From an uncultured Porphyromonadaceae bacterium (GTDB lineage Bacteria; Bacteroidota; Bacteroidia; Bacteroidales; Muribaculaceae), in NCBI GenBank assembly GCA_947174155.1, contig CAMWHX010000067.1, forward strand, positions 1 to 5,919: a DNA stretch of 5,919 bases, written 5' to 3'. A model generated the notes under the pieces. That model was not told the DNA's origin and ran no database searches. It was given only the letters and a program-made list of their open reading frames with translations. Positions 1 through 5,919 of this stretch are shown in pieces; positions within the stretch are counted from its first letter, which is position 1, and each line of letters starts with the position of its first letter. The position numbers and the translations under genes were made by a program.

Positions 1-1
1 C

Positions 2-436
2 GTATGTGCATTCCGCGCTCACGAGCCCGGTATCATCATCGATACTGACAACAATGATGCCGTCGCCAGCATGCATGTAACCGTAACCCGCTACATCCTC
101 GACAATGACGCTGCAGCTCCTGTCACCATCATCGATGCTACTACTACTTCCAAGACTGAGGCAGGTGCTATCTGCTGGATCAACGATTCCGACAATGAAA
201 TCGTACTTGGGCCGACTTACTACTTTGAGGTTAACGCCGTTCTCTATGATGCTGAAGGCAATGAAGTGGCTGATACCATCTACGAGTTCAACGGTGCTAT
301 CTACACCGGTGTTGAGATCGTAACTGCCGACGGCGCTGCCGAGTATTACAACCTCCAGGGCGTACGCGTAGCAAACCCCGGCAAGGGTCTCTACATCCGC
401 GTTCAGGACGGTAAGGCTGTGAAGGTCGTTCGCTAA
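2..436 (+). CDS. C-terminal part of a Bacteroidales secreted/surface protein (5' end outside window)
   Basis: The reading frame is open from base 2 through the first ATG at 71 to the TAA at 434-436, so the gene begins upstream of the window and 144 residues are visible; the ATG at 71 is an internal Met. The visible part is acidic and rich in beta-branched residues, as expected of extracellular beta-sandwich domains, and I recognise no enzyme motif. The last 30 or so residues (from about base 341) contain Y-Y-N-L-Q-G-V-R-V, then K-G-L-Y-I-R, and end in a basic K-V-V-R. This tail is common at the C-termini of large exported proteins in Bacteroidales and resembles a shortened type IX secretion (Por) sorting domain; a sorting role is inference. 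One Cys is visible near the left edge and one mid-way. The gene is monocistronic at its 3' end, because a strong hairpin follows. The true function lies in the missing N-terminal part. Confidence 0.82.
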   Translation, partial: VCAFRAHEPGIIIDTDNNDAVASMHVTVTRYILDNDAAAPVTIIDATTTSKTEAGAICWINDSDNEIVLGPTYYFEVNAVLYDAEGNEVADTIYEFNGAIYTGVEIVTADGAAEYYNLQGVRVANPGKGLYIRVQDGKAVKVVR

Positions 437-484
437 TCCGGATCTCCGACACACATCACAAGAAACCAAGTTTCTAATCATAGC

Positions 485-519
485 AAAGAGGGCGTGACCA
501 TGACGGTCACGCCCTCTTT
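485..519 (+). terminator. Perfect 15-bp hairpin, probable intrinsic terminator
   Basis: Bases 485-499 are the exact reverse complement of 505-519, with a 5-base loop (500-504). The left arm starts AAAGAGGG and the right arm ends CCCTCTTT. It lies 48 bases after the stop of the surface-protein gene and 105 bases before the next start, where a terminator is expected. The U-run after the stem is short and is partly supplied by the right arm. Because the A/T ends are symmetric it could work in either direction, but no gene is seen facing it from the other side. Confidence 0.85.
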
Positions 520-624
520 CACTGTTTACGGCTGAATTTTTCTCTATCACCTGTTGCATTTTATCATCAGATTCCCTCGTATACTCTAAACGAAAACCCC
601 GGTTTCGGGCGTTATAACTTTAAC

Positions 625-3600
625 ATGAAGATTATTCCCGCCCAATATATACTTCCGGCCATACTCGCAGCCGGCACTCTCTTTGTGGCCGACGCGTCGA
701 TGCCGTCGTCACATTTCCTCTCATCCTCCGCCTCTGTCATGACCTCTTTTCCTGCCTCCACATCGTCGGAAGCAGCCAAGAAAAAGTCAAAGAAGAAATC
801 GACCAAGAAAAAGTCCGCCTCGGCTAAGGGCGCAACCTCATCATCCAAGAAATCCGGAGCCCGCAAGAAATCTTCCTCACGGACCAAGTCGCGAAAAGCT
901 CCGGCGGTGACCCGCAAGGTCTCCACTCCCAAACCGGTCGAAACCCCGCAAAACGACTCCTTGACCCTGCGCGTCAACGAGGCTATCATCGCTGCTGTGC
1001 CGGCAAACCACAATCCCGGCGGTTTGCGAGTCAATAGCGTGAAGACCGACGACAACAACCGTGTGGCCCGTGTGTCGCTCAATGAGAATTTCACCTATCT
1101 CCCCGTTGACACCGATCTCATAATAGATCTGCAGAAGGCTACCACCTCGGCCCTCCCCGACTCGCTGAAGCGCTTCCGTGTAGACCTCCGTGTGGCCAAC
1201 CATCCCCTCTCCTACTATATCATGAAGATCGACCGTCTGCCGGAAAACGCCCGTCACCCGGTGTCGTTTGTGGTGGATCGCGATCCTCTCGCCCGCCCCA
1301 AGCATGGCATGGAGGGTGATATCATCGCTCTCTGGCATAGCCACGGCAAGTACTATAAACCCTCGGCCGGTGCCTGGATGTGGCAGAGGCCTCTCCTCTT
1401 CCAGAGTATCGAAGACACTTACACCATGGGGTATATACTCCCCTATGTTGTTCCTATGCTTGAAAACGCCGGAGCATACGTGATGCTCCCGCGTGAGCGT
1501 GATATCAATCGAAACGAGGTTATCATAGATAATGACGTCAACCCTGAGGGTCAGATATATTCTCAGACCACATACTCCGAGACTAACGGTGACAAGCGAT
1601 GGAGCGACGGCGAGGAGGAGGGATTCATCTACGATCTCGAGGATTTCCGTGACACGGAGAATCCCTTCGAAAACGGCACATATCGTCAGGTGCAGTCCGT
1701 GCGCTCCGCCTCTCACGCGAGTCATGCGAAATGGTTTGGCGATATACCTGAGGATGGCGATTATGCTGTCTATGTCAGCTATCATACCCTCCCCAACTCT
1801 ACCCCCGATGCTCGATATACCGTAAATTATGCCGGGGGATCGAAGGAGTTTTCTGTCAATCAGAAGATGGGTGGAGGCACATGGATTTATCTCGGTACCT
1901 TCCCCTTCGAGGAGGGGCAGGATTTGGAAACTCCGTTGGTCTCCCTATCCAATGTCAGCGACCACACAGGCACCGTCATCACGGCGGATGCTGTCAAAAT
2001 CGGCGGAGGTATGGGCAATATTGCACGCTCCCCGCGTCGCTCGGATATCTTCTGGGGTCAGGACCTGCCGATGGAATCCCCTCAGGCAGCGGAGCAGGTT
2101 GAGACGGATGACAACGGAGATCTCACCGATCATGCGCAAGACCCGGAGTCAGAGTCGGCAGAGCCTTCTCAGCCTCAGCCCAAACCCTCCGCTCCGACGC
2201 AGAAGGCTCCCGACTTCAAGACCTCCGGTCTCCCGCGATATCTGGAGGGTGCCCGATATTGGTTGCAGTGGGCCGGTATGCCCGAGGAGGTGTATTCACC
2301 ATATGGCGGCACGGATGACTATAAGGATGATTATACCTCTCGCGGCCACTGGGTAAACTATCTCGCAGGGGGCTCTCGTGTGCTTCCCGATCAACCCGGT
2401 CTCGGGATTCCTGTTGACGTCGCTATGGCTCTCCACAGCGACGCAGGGAAACGTGCCGATGATTCATATGTCGGCACATTGGGTATCTACTTTACCGATG
2501 GAGGAGAGTCCTATGCTGACGGCACTCCGCGTATCAATTCCCGTATGCTCACCGACCTGCTGATGCGACAGATTACGACAGATATCCGCCAGACATATGA
2601 TAGTCGCTGGACTCGTCGTGCGATGTGGGACAAGTCTTATGTAGAAGCGCGTGTGCCGGAGGTGCCGACGGCACTTATCGAACTTCTCAGTCATCAGAAC
2701 TTCGCGGATATGCGTCTGGGTCTCGATCCAAGTTTCCGTTTCACCGTGGGGCGTGCAATCTACAAGGCGCTCGCCCGCTTCGTGGCTGAACGCAAGGGGC
2801 GACAGGTTGTCATTCAGCCTCTCCCGGTGCGCGACTTCGGCATCACACGCACCAAACCGGGTCACTATCGACTGGAATGGCTTCCGACCACCGACCCTCT
2901 CGAACCTACCGCACATCCCTCGCGATACATCATCATGGAGCGCTCGGAGGGTGAACGCGCATGGCATAAGATCGGCGAGACTCGCTCGACCAAGTTTGAT
3001 GTCAAGACTGAGGATCACGAACTTCACTCGTTTCAGATCATAGCAGTCAACGATGGGGGTCTCTCCTTCCCCTCCGAGACCCTCGCCCTGAGAGAGGGGG
3101 AATCGGGAGATCCGGTGCTTGTGATCAACGGTTTCACTCGTGTGAGCGGTCCGGAATTTTTCTCGGCTGATGGGCGTGCCGGCTTCCGGAGTGACATAGA
3201 TTTCGGAGTACCCTATATCCGGGATATATCATACACCGGTCCTCAGACGGAGTTCCGTCGCTCGGCGGGGGAGAGCTTCGGTCGCTCCTCAGGCTCGGAT
3301 ATAGCGACTGTCGTCGCGGGCAATACGTTCGATTTCCCCGCTGTCCACGGAGAGGCAATTGCTGCCTCGGGGCGCGGCTTCGTCTCGACGAGTCTCGGGG
3401 CCGTCACTCGCGGTGAGATTAAACTCTCCGATTATAAGACCGTAGACCTGATACTCGGCAAGCAGCGCCTGACTCTCATAGGTGCCGATCCCAATCCGAA
3501 GTTCGAAGCCTTTCCGCCTGCCCTGCGTAGCCGCTTGCAGACCTTTGTCAACAAGGGTGGACGCCTGATTGTGAGCGGGGCTTATGTAGCCAGCGACCTC

Positions 3601-3981
3601 GCTGATCCGCGTGCTTCGGAGGGAGCTGAGAAATTTGCTCACGATCTTCTGGGCGTGGTGCCTGACTCTGTGGCTCCGACTCTGTCGGGACGTATAGAGA
3701 CCGTGCCTGCTCCGAAGAGTAATCAGGATCCTGCGATATACACTTACTCCAATACTCTCAATGACAACCACTACATAGTGGAGCATCCCGACGCATTGAT
3801 GCCGGTAAGCGGTGTCGATGCACGCGAGATTCTGACGTTCAGTGACAGTGACGGAGCTGCCGGATATGTGGTGAAACGCGGTAAGGGACGCGTGGTCGTC
3901 ACCAGCGTGCCGGTCGAATCCCTCACAGACTCCAATCAGCGCTCTCTACTGATGAAGACTCTGCTGACGGCGGAACCATAA
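625..3981 (+). CDS. Exported N-acetylmuramoyl-L-alanine amidase (Amidase_3 fold) with inserted golvesin-type domain, FnIII and C-terminal Rossmann-like domain
   Basis: The 1118-residue product probably cleaves the bond between muramic acid and the stem peptide in periplasmic peptidoglycan. The start is the first in-frame ATG after the terminator; there is no Shine-Dalgarno, only an AT-rich leader. Layout: weak signal peptide 1-24 (possible cut after A-D-A); basic Lys/Ser stretch 51-91; unassigned alpha/beta region about 110-215; first amidase half about 230-293; golvesin/Xly-type beta domain about 342-466; Pro/Glu linker about 482-532; second amidase half about 535-722; FnIII-like domain about 735-823; Rossmann/GATase-like region about 828-1115. 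Expected zinc and catalytic residues are present: H240 (S-H-G), E263 (S-I-E-D-T-Y), H604 (H-S-D-A-G) and E686 (P-T-A-L-I-E-L). Family members are often labelled 'xanthan lyase', which I consider misleading. The protein has no cysteine at all, so it is neither a lipoprotein nor disulfide-bonded. The fold call is fairly sure; the substrate is inferred. Confidence 0.85.
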   Translation: MKIIPAQYILPAILAAGTLFVADASMPSSHFLSSSASVMTSFPASTSSEAAKKKSKKKSTKKKSASAKGATSSSKKSGARKKSSSRTKSRKAPAVTRKVSTPKPVETPQNDSLTLRVNEAIIAAVPANHNPGGLRVNSVKTDDNNRVARVSLNENFTYLPVDTDLIIDLQKATTSALPDSLKRFRVDLRVANHPLSYYIMKIDRLPENARHPVSFVVDRDPLARPKHGMEGDIIALWHSHGKYYKPSAGAWMWQRPLLFQSIEDTYTMGYILPYVVPMLENAGAYVMLPRERDINRNEVIIDNDVNPEGQIYSQTTYSETNGDKRWSDGEEEGFIYDLEDFRDTENPFENGTYRQVQSVRSASHASHAKWFGDIPEDGDYAVYVSYHTLPNSTPDARYTVNYAGGSKEFSVNQKMGGGTWIYLGTFPFEEGQDLETPLVSLSNVSDHTGTVITADAVKIGGGMGNIARSPRRSDIFWGQDLPMESPQAAEQVETDDNGDLTDHAQDPESESAEPSQPQPKPSAPTQKAPDFKTSGLPRYLEGARYWLQWAGMPEEVYSPYGGTDDYKDDYTSRGHWVNYLAGGSRVLPDQPGLGIPVDVAMALHSDAGKRADDSYVGTLGIYFTDGGESYADGTPRINSRMLTDLLMRQITTDIRQTYDSRWTRRAMWDKSYVEARVPEVPTALIELLSHQNFADMRLGLDPSFRFTVGRAIYKALARFVAERKGRQVVIQPLPVRDFGITRTKPGHYRLEWLPTTDPLEPTAHPSRYIIMERSEGERAWHKIGETRSTKFDVKTEDHELHSFQIIAVNDGGLSFPSETLALREGESGDPVLVINGFTRVSGPEFFSADGRAGFRSDIDFGVPYIRDISYTGPQTEFRRSAGESFGRSSGSDIATVVAGNTFDFPAVHGEAIAASGRGFVSTSLGAVTRGEIKLSDYKTVDLILGKQRLTLIGADPNPKFEAFPPALRSRLQTFVNKGGRLIVSGAYVASDLADPRASEGAEKFAHDLLGVVPDSVAPTLSGRIETVPAPKSNQDPAIYTYSNTLNDNHYIVEHPDALMPVSGVDAREILTFSDSDGAAGYVVKRGKGRVVVTSVPVESLTDSNQRSLLMKTLLTAEP
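775..897 (+). other. Low-complexity Lys/Ser-rich segment within the amidase protein
   Basis: Codons 51-91 encode 16 Lys and 3 Arg in 41 residues, with no Asp or Glu; most of the rest is Ser, Thr, Ala and Gly. Clusters of K-K-K-S recur. At DNA level a 13-base unit (CCAAGAAAAAGTC) occurs at 776-788 and again at 803-815, a 27-base period that keeps frame and suggests local duplication. The segment lies just after the predicted signal peptide, so if exported it would be a flexible cationic tether next to the cell wall or outer-membrane inner leaflet. Confidence 0.8.
1648..2022 (+). other. Golvesin-type (xanthan-lyase-CBD-like) domain inserted between the two amidase halves
   Basis: Residues about 342-466 carry the pattern of this beta-sandwich family: an opening F-R-D-T-E-N-P-F-E-N-G-T, then W-F-G-D-I-P-E-D-G-D-Y-A-V-Y-V-S-Y, the V-N-Y-A-G-G strand pair, G-G-G-T-W-I-Y-L-G-T-F-P-F, and a closing I-T-A-D-A-V-K-I-G-G-G-M-G. 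Such domains are regarded as carbohydrate or surface binding; ligand unknown here. It is followed by a Pro/Glu/Gln linker (about 482-532) before the second amidase half resumes. Confidence 0.75.
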
Positions 3982-4045
3982 CGTGAAATCACTGCCCCTC
4001 TCAATAATAAATTATACTTAACCTCCTGAATACTCCCATAGGCCC

Positions 4046-5332
4046 ATGCAATATAATCTGACATATGATGGCGACTTCGCCCTGCTGATAAATCCCGCTG
4101 TGCGCAATGCCGATATTCACCGACTCCGACAGGCTGCACTTGGCTCGGCTGCCTGCTTCGCCTGGTATCGTGATCTCCTCCCCGACGGAGAATTGAAGGA
4201 TCATCCCCTCTCCCCATACATGAGCGGCTCGGTACGCGATGATTTCGATTTCGGTCCGCTGATTGCTGTACGTCGCGATCTCTATGATCGCTGCTTGACA
4301 CTGGCCGAACACCTCTATCGGCAGGACGGCGGCGACCCCGCTAATTCCCCCGACGCCCTTCTCTATCTCCAACGCCTGCTCTGGAGTCTCGAACCGGAGG
4401 GGATCCGGATGCTTCCGGAGTATCTGAGCGTTCTCCCCATGGAGGACCTGCGTGACTCCGGAGCGCGACAGCACGACTACGTAAATCCCCGCTCGAAAGA
4501 GTATCAGGATAATATGCAGCGACAGTTTATCATCTGGCTGCGCTTCGCCGGTCTTCTCTCTCCGACAGCCCCCGTCAAGGTCGAATTCTCGAAGGGGGAG
4601 TTTCCCGTCGAAGCCTCGGTCATCATACCGGTGCGCGATCGAGTGGGCACTGTCGGTGACGCAGTGCGCTCCGCTCTCGCCCAGGAGACGGACTTCTCCT
4701 TTAACGTTATCGTGGTCGACAACGGTTCGACCGACGGCACGTCGCAGATCCTCTCTGACCTCGCCGAGGAGGACTCACGTCTGCACGTCATCACTCTCGA
4801 CGGCACGGAGGGATTCGGTATAGGTGGCTGCTGGAACGTGGCTCTCGACTCAGAGGAATGTGGCCGCTTTGCTGTTCAACTCGATAGTGACGACATCTAT
4901 GGTGGGAGAGACACATTGAGCCGGATCGTGTCTGAATTCCGCCACGGAGACTACGCCATGGTAGTAGGGTCATACACACTGACAGATTTTGAGCTCAATA
5001 TCCTTCCCCCGGGCCTTATTGACCATAAGGAGTGGACGGAAGAATGGGGCAGATACAATCTCCTGCGCATCAACGGTATGGGTGCACCCAGAGCCTTCTA
5101 CACCCCGATAGCCCGTGAGATCCGCTTCCCCAATGTCAGCTACGGCGAAGACTACGCGATGGCTCTCGCCATCACGCGCCGCTACGCCACCGGCCGCATC
5201 TATGACTCCCTCTACAACTGCCGCCGATGGGCCGGCAATAGCGACGCCCGCCTCTCCCCCGAGGCAACAGCGGCCCACAACCTCTACAAAGATACCCTCA
5301 GGACCATAGCCCTCTCCACCCTCAAAAGCTGA
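4046..5332 (+). CDS. Family 2 glycosyltransferase with N-terminal degenerate GT2-like domain
   Basis: The 428-residue product should transfer a sugar from a nucleotide-sugar donor to a glycan or envelope acceptor on the cytoplasmic side; donor and acceptor cannot be read. The catalytic GT-A domain spans about 186-400: S-V-I-I-P-V-R-D-R (191-199), the nucleotide-binding V-V-D-N-G-S-T-D-G-T (223-232), the metal-binding D-S-D-D (280-283) and a G-E-D (367-369) that fits the catalytic-base position. The first 85 residues include D-G-E-L-K-D-H-P-L and G-S-V-R-D-D-F-D-F-G, which look like the later part of a second GT2 domain lacking its nucleotide-binding half; residues 86-180 are mostly helical. 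There is no membrane segment or signal peptide, so the enzyme is probably soluble. ATG 4046 is the only ATG after the in-frame TAA at 4019-4021, so the short N-terminus is real unless there is a frameshift. It starts 64 bases after the amidase gene with no terminator between, so co-transcription is possible. Confidence 0.87.
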   Translation: MQYNLTYDGDFALLINPAVRNADIHRLRQAALGSAACFAWYRDLLPDGELKDHPLSPYMSGSVRDDFDFGPLIAVRRDLYDRCLTLAEHLYRQDGGDPANSPDALLYLQRLLWSLEPEGIRMLPEYLSVLPMEDLRDSGARQHDYVNPRSKEYQDNMQRQFIIWLRFAGLLSPTAPVKVEFSKGEFPVEASVIIPVRDRVGTVGDAVRSALAQETDFSFNVIVVDNGSTDGTSQILSDLAEEDSRLHVITLDGTEGFGIGGCWNVALDSEECGRFAVQLDSDDIYGGRDTLSRIVSEFRHGDYAMVVGSYTLTDFELNILPPGLIDHKEWTEEWGRYNLLRINGMGAPRAFYTPIAREIRFPNVSYGEDYAMALAITRRYATGRIYDSLYNCRRWAGNSDARLSPEATAAHNLYKDTLRTIALSTLKS

Positions 5333-5441
5333 CCCGACGCCCTGACGAGTCTATCAGTGCCCCGCCCAAGGGGCCCGGTGTCCGCTGATATGCGTAGCTG
5401 TCCCCGGCGCGGCTCGGACTCGCTCCTAATCACAAAATAAA
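5333..5441 (+). other. 109-base intergenic gap with nested inverted repeats; possible structured leader or 3' UTR
   Basis: No ORF is supported here. Exact complementary pairs are 5346-5351 with 5417-5422, 5352-5357 with 5385-5390, 5359-5363 with 5370-5374, and a 3-bp pair 5376-5378 with 5382-5384. All are compatible with one branched fold in which the first two helices abut on the 5' side. No U-run follows, so it does not look like a standard terminator. The last 20 bases before the next start are A-rich. The region is GC-rich, so some pairing is expected by chance. Confidence 0.35.
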
Positions 5442-5919
5442 ATGAAGATCCAATATATCTGGCACGACTGCTTCACCATAGTCCGACCCGGCGAATGGAT
5501 GATAGTCTTCGACTACTGGAAAGACCCGAGAGTCACCGACGGCTCCCACCCTCTCCTGGCCCCCCTGAAACCCGGAATGAGACTCTACGTCGTAGTCTCC
5601 CACCACCATAAAGACCATTATAACCCCGAAATCTTCGACTGGATCCAAACCCACCCTGACACCCACTATATCCTCAGCAAAGACACCGCCCGCCACGCCC
5701 GTTACCGTCTTAACCCGGACTCTCTGTGGCGCGGACCCAAGATCCCCGTAGACCGAGTGACCATCCTGACCCCCGGGATGACTGCTACCCTACCTGATCT
5801 CTCCATCCGCGCCTTCGGATCGACAGATATAGGCAACTCCTATGTCGTCACCACCGACGGAGAGAAACCAAGCACGATCTTCCACGCGGGTGATCTCAAC
5901 GCCTGGATATGGCTCGATG
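5442..5919 (+). CDS. Metallo-beta-lactamase-fold hydrolase, N-terminal part (3' end outside window)
   Basis: The frame runs open from ATG 5442 to the window end, giving 159 residues and one extra base; family members are usually about 230-250 residues, so roughly two thirds is visible. It begins M-K-I-Q-Y-I-W-H-D-C-F, a usual first strand for this group. The metal motif H-x-H-x-D-H appears as H54-H55-H56-K57-D58-H59, and F-H-A-G-D-L-N-A-W (147-155) supplies the bridging Asp (D151). Between them F-G-S-T-D-I-G-N-S-Y (125-134) sits where many relatives have another metal-binding His, and none is seen in that stretch. No signal peptide is present, so the protein is probably cytoplasmic. The fold also includes RNases, glyoxalases and UlaG-like lactonases; the substrate cannot be named. 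The start has an A-rich leader (AAAATAAA directly before ATG) and no Shine-Dalgarno. Confidence 0.85.
   Translation, partial: MKIQYIWHDCFTIVRPGEWMIVFDYWKDPRVTDGSHPLLAPLKPGMRLYVVVSHHHKDHYNPEIFDWIQTHPDTHYILSKDTARHARYRLNPDSLWRGPKIPVDRVTILTPGMTATLPDLSIRAFGSTDIGNSYVVTTDGEKPSTIFHAGDLNAWIWLD

Noticed and set aside
554..589. Possible Bacteroidetes promoter (TTG at 554-556 and a TA-containing element near 580-589) before the amidase gene
   Set aside because: The -7-like element matches the TAnnTTTG consensus poorly and the spacing is several bases too long. A promoter must lie in 520-624, but I cannot place it.
591..607. Short inverted repeat (CGAAAACC / GGTTTCG) before the amidase start
   Set aside because: It needs a bulge and leaves a loop of only two bases, too tight for a stable hairpin.
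612..1094. 160-residue minus-strand frame rich in Phe, Asp and Leu
   Set aside because: It is the antisense reading of the Lys/Ser-rich codons of the amidase gene, which explains its odd composition.
877..1785. 302-residue open frame on the minus strand opposite the amidase gene
   Set aside because: It overlaps a + strand gene with clear catalytic motifs, has no recognisable domain, and open antisense frames are common in moderately GC-rich coding DNA.
2314..2334. D-D-Y-K-D-D-Y in the amidase protein resembles a FLAG tag
   Set aside because: It lies inside a natural domain, lacks the full tag sequence, and there is no other sign of engineering.
4013..4020. TATACTTA as a -7 element before the glycosyltransferase gene
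   Set aside because: Only a partial consensus match, and no TTG at the right distance upstream.
5430..5696. 88-residue minus-strand frame over the metallo-hydrolase start
   Set aside because: It is a shadow of the + strand gene, whose H-x-H-x-D-H motif is unmistakable.

Overview
The window looks like a piece of a Bacteroidales chromosome, most likely from a gut Muribaculaceae-type organism. The inference rests on three points. The first protein ends in a short Y-N-L-Q-G-V-R-V tail typical of Bacteroidales surface proteins. The large second gene is a Bacteroidetes-type amidase/golvesin-domain protein, of the kind often auto-annotated as 'xanthan lyase'. None of the three visible start codons has a Shine-Dalgarno sequence; their leaders are AT-rich or A-rich instead. 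No marker gene fixes the genus. All four genes are on the + strand, and no tRNA, rRNA, CRISPR array, insertion sequence or phage gene was seen.

Layout. (1) Bases 2-436 are the 3' end of a secreted or surface protein gene, closed by a perfect 15-bp hairpin terminator at 485-519. (2) After a 188-base gap, 625-3981 encodes a 1118-residue, cysteine-free exported protein. It has a weak signal peptide, a Lys/Ser-rich basic stretch, an N-acetylmuramoyl-L-alanine amidase (Amidase_3) fold split in two by a golvesin-type domain, a fibronectin III-like domain and a C-terminal Rossmann/GATase-like domain. (3) 4046-5332 encodes a family 2 glycosyltransferase with a degenerate GT2-like N-terminal domain. 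(4) After a 109-base gap that may fold into a branched RNA, a metallo-beta-lactamase-fold hydrolase gene starts at 5442 and runs off the window end; 159 residues are visible.

How they may fit together. The amidase protein and the glycosyltransferase both suggest cell-envelope work: peptidoglycan remodelling and glycan synthesis. They are 64 bases apart with no terminator between them, so co-transcription is plausible. The metallo-hydrolase has no obvious link to that theme and may simply be a neighbour. Nothing here is clearly a new multi-gene system. The most distinctive item is the amidase whose zinc site is divided by a large inserted domain, preceded by a histone-tail-like basic segment.
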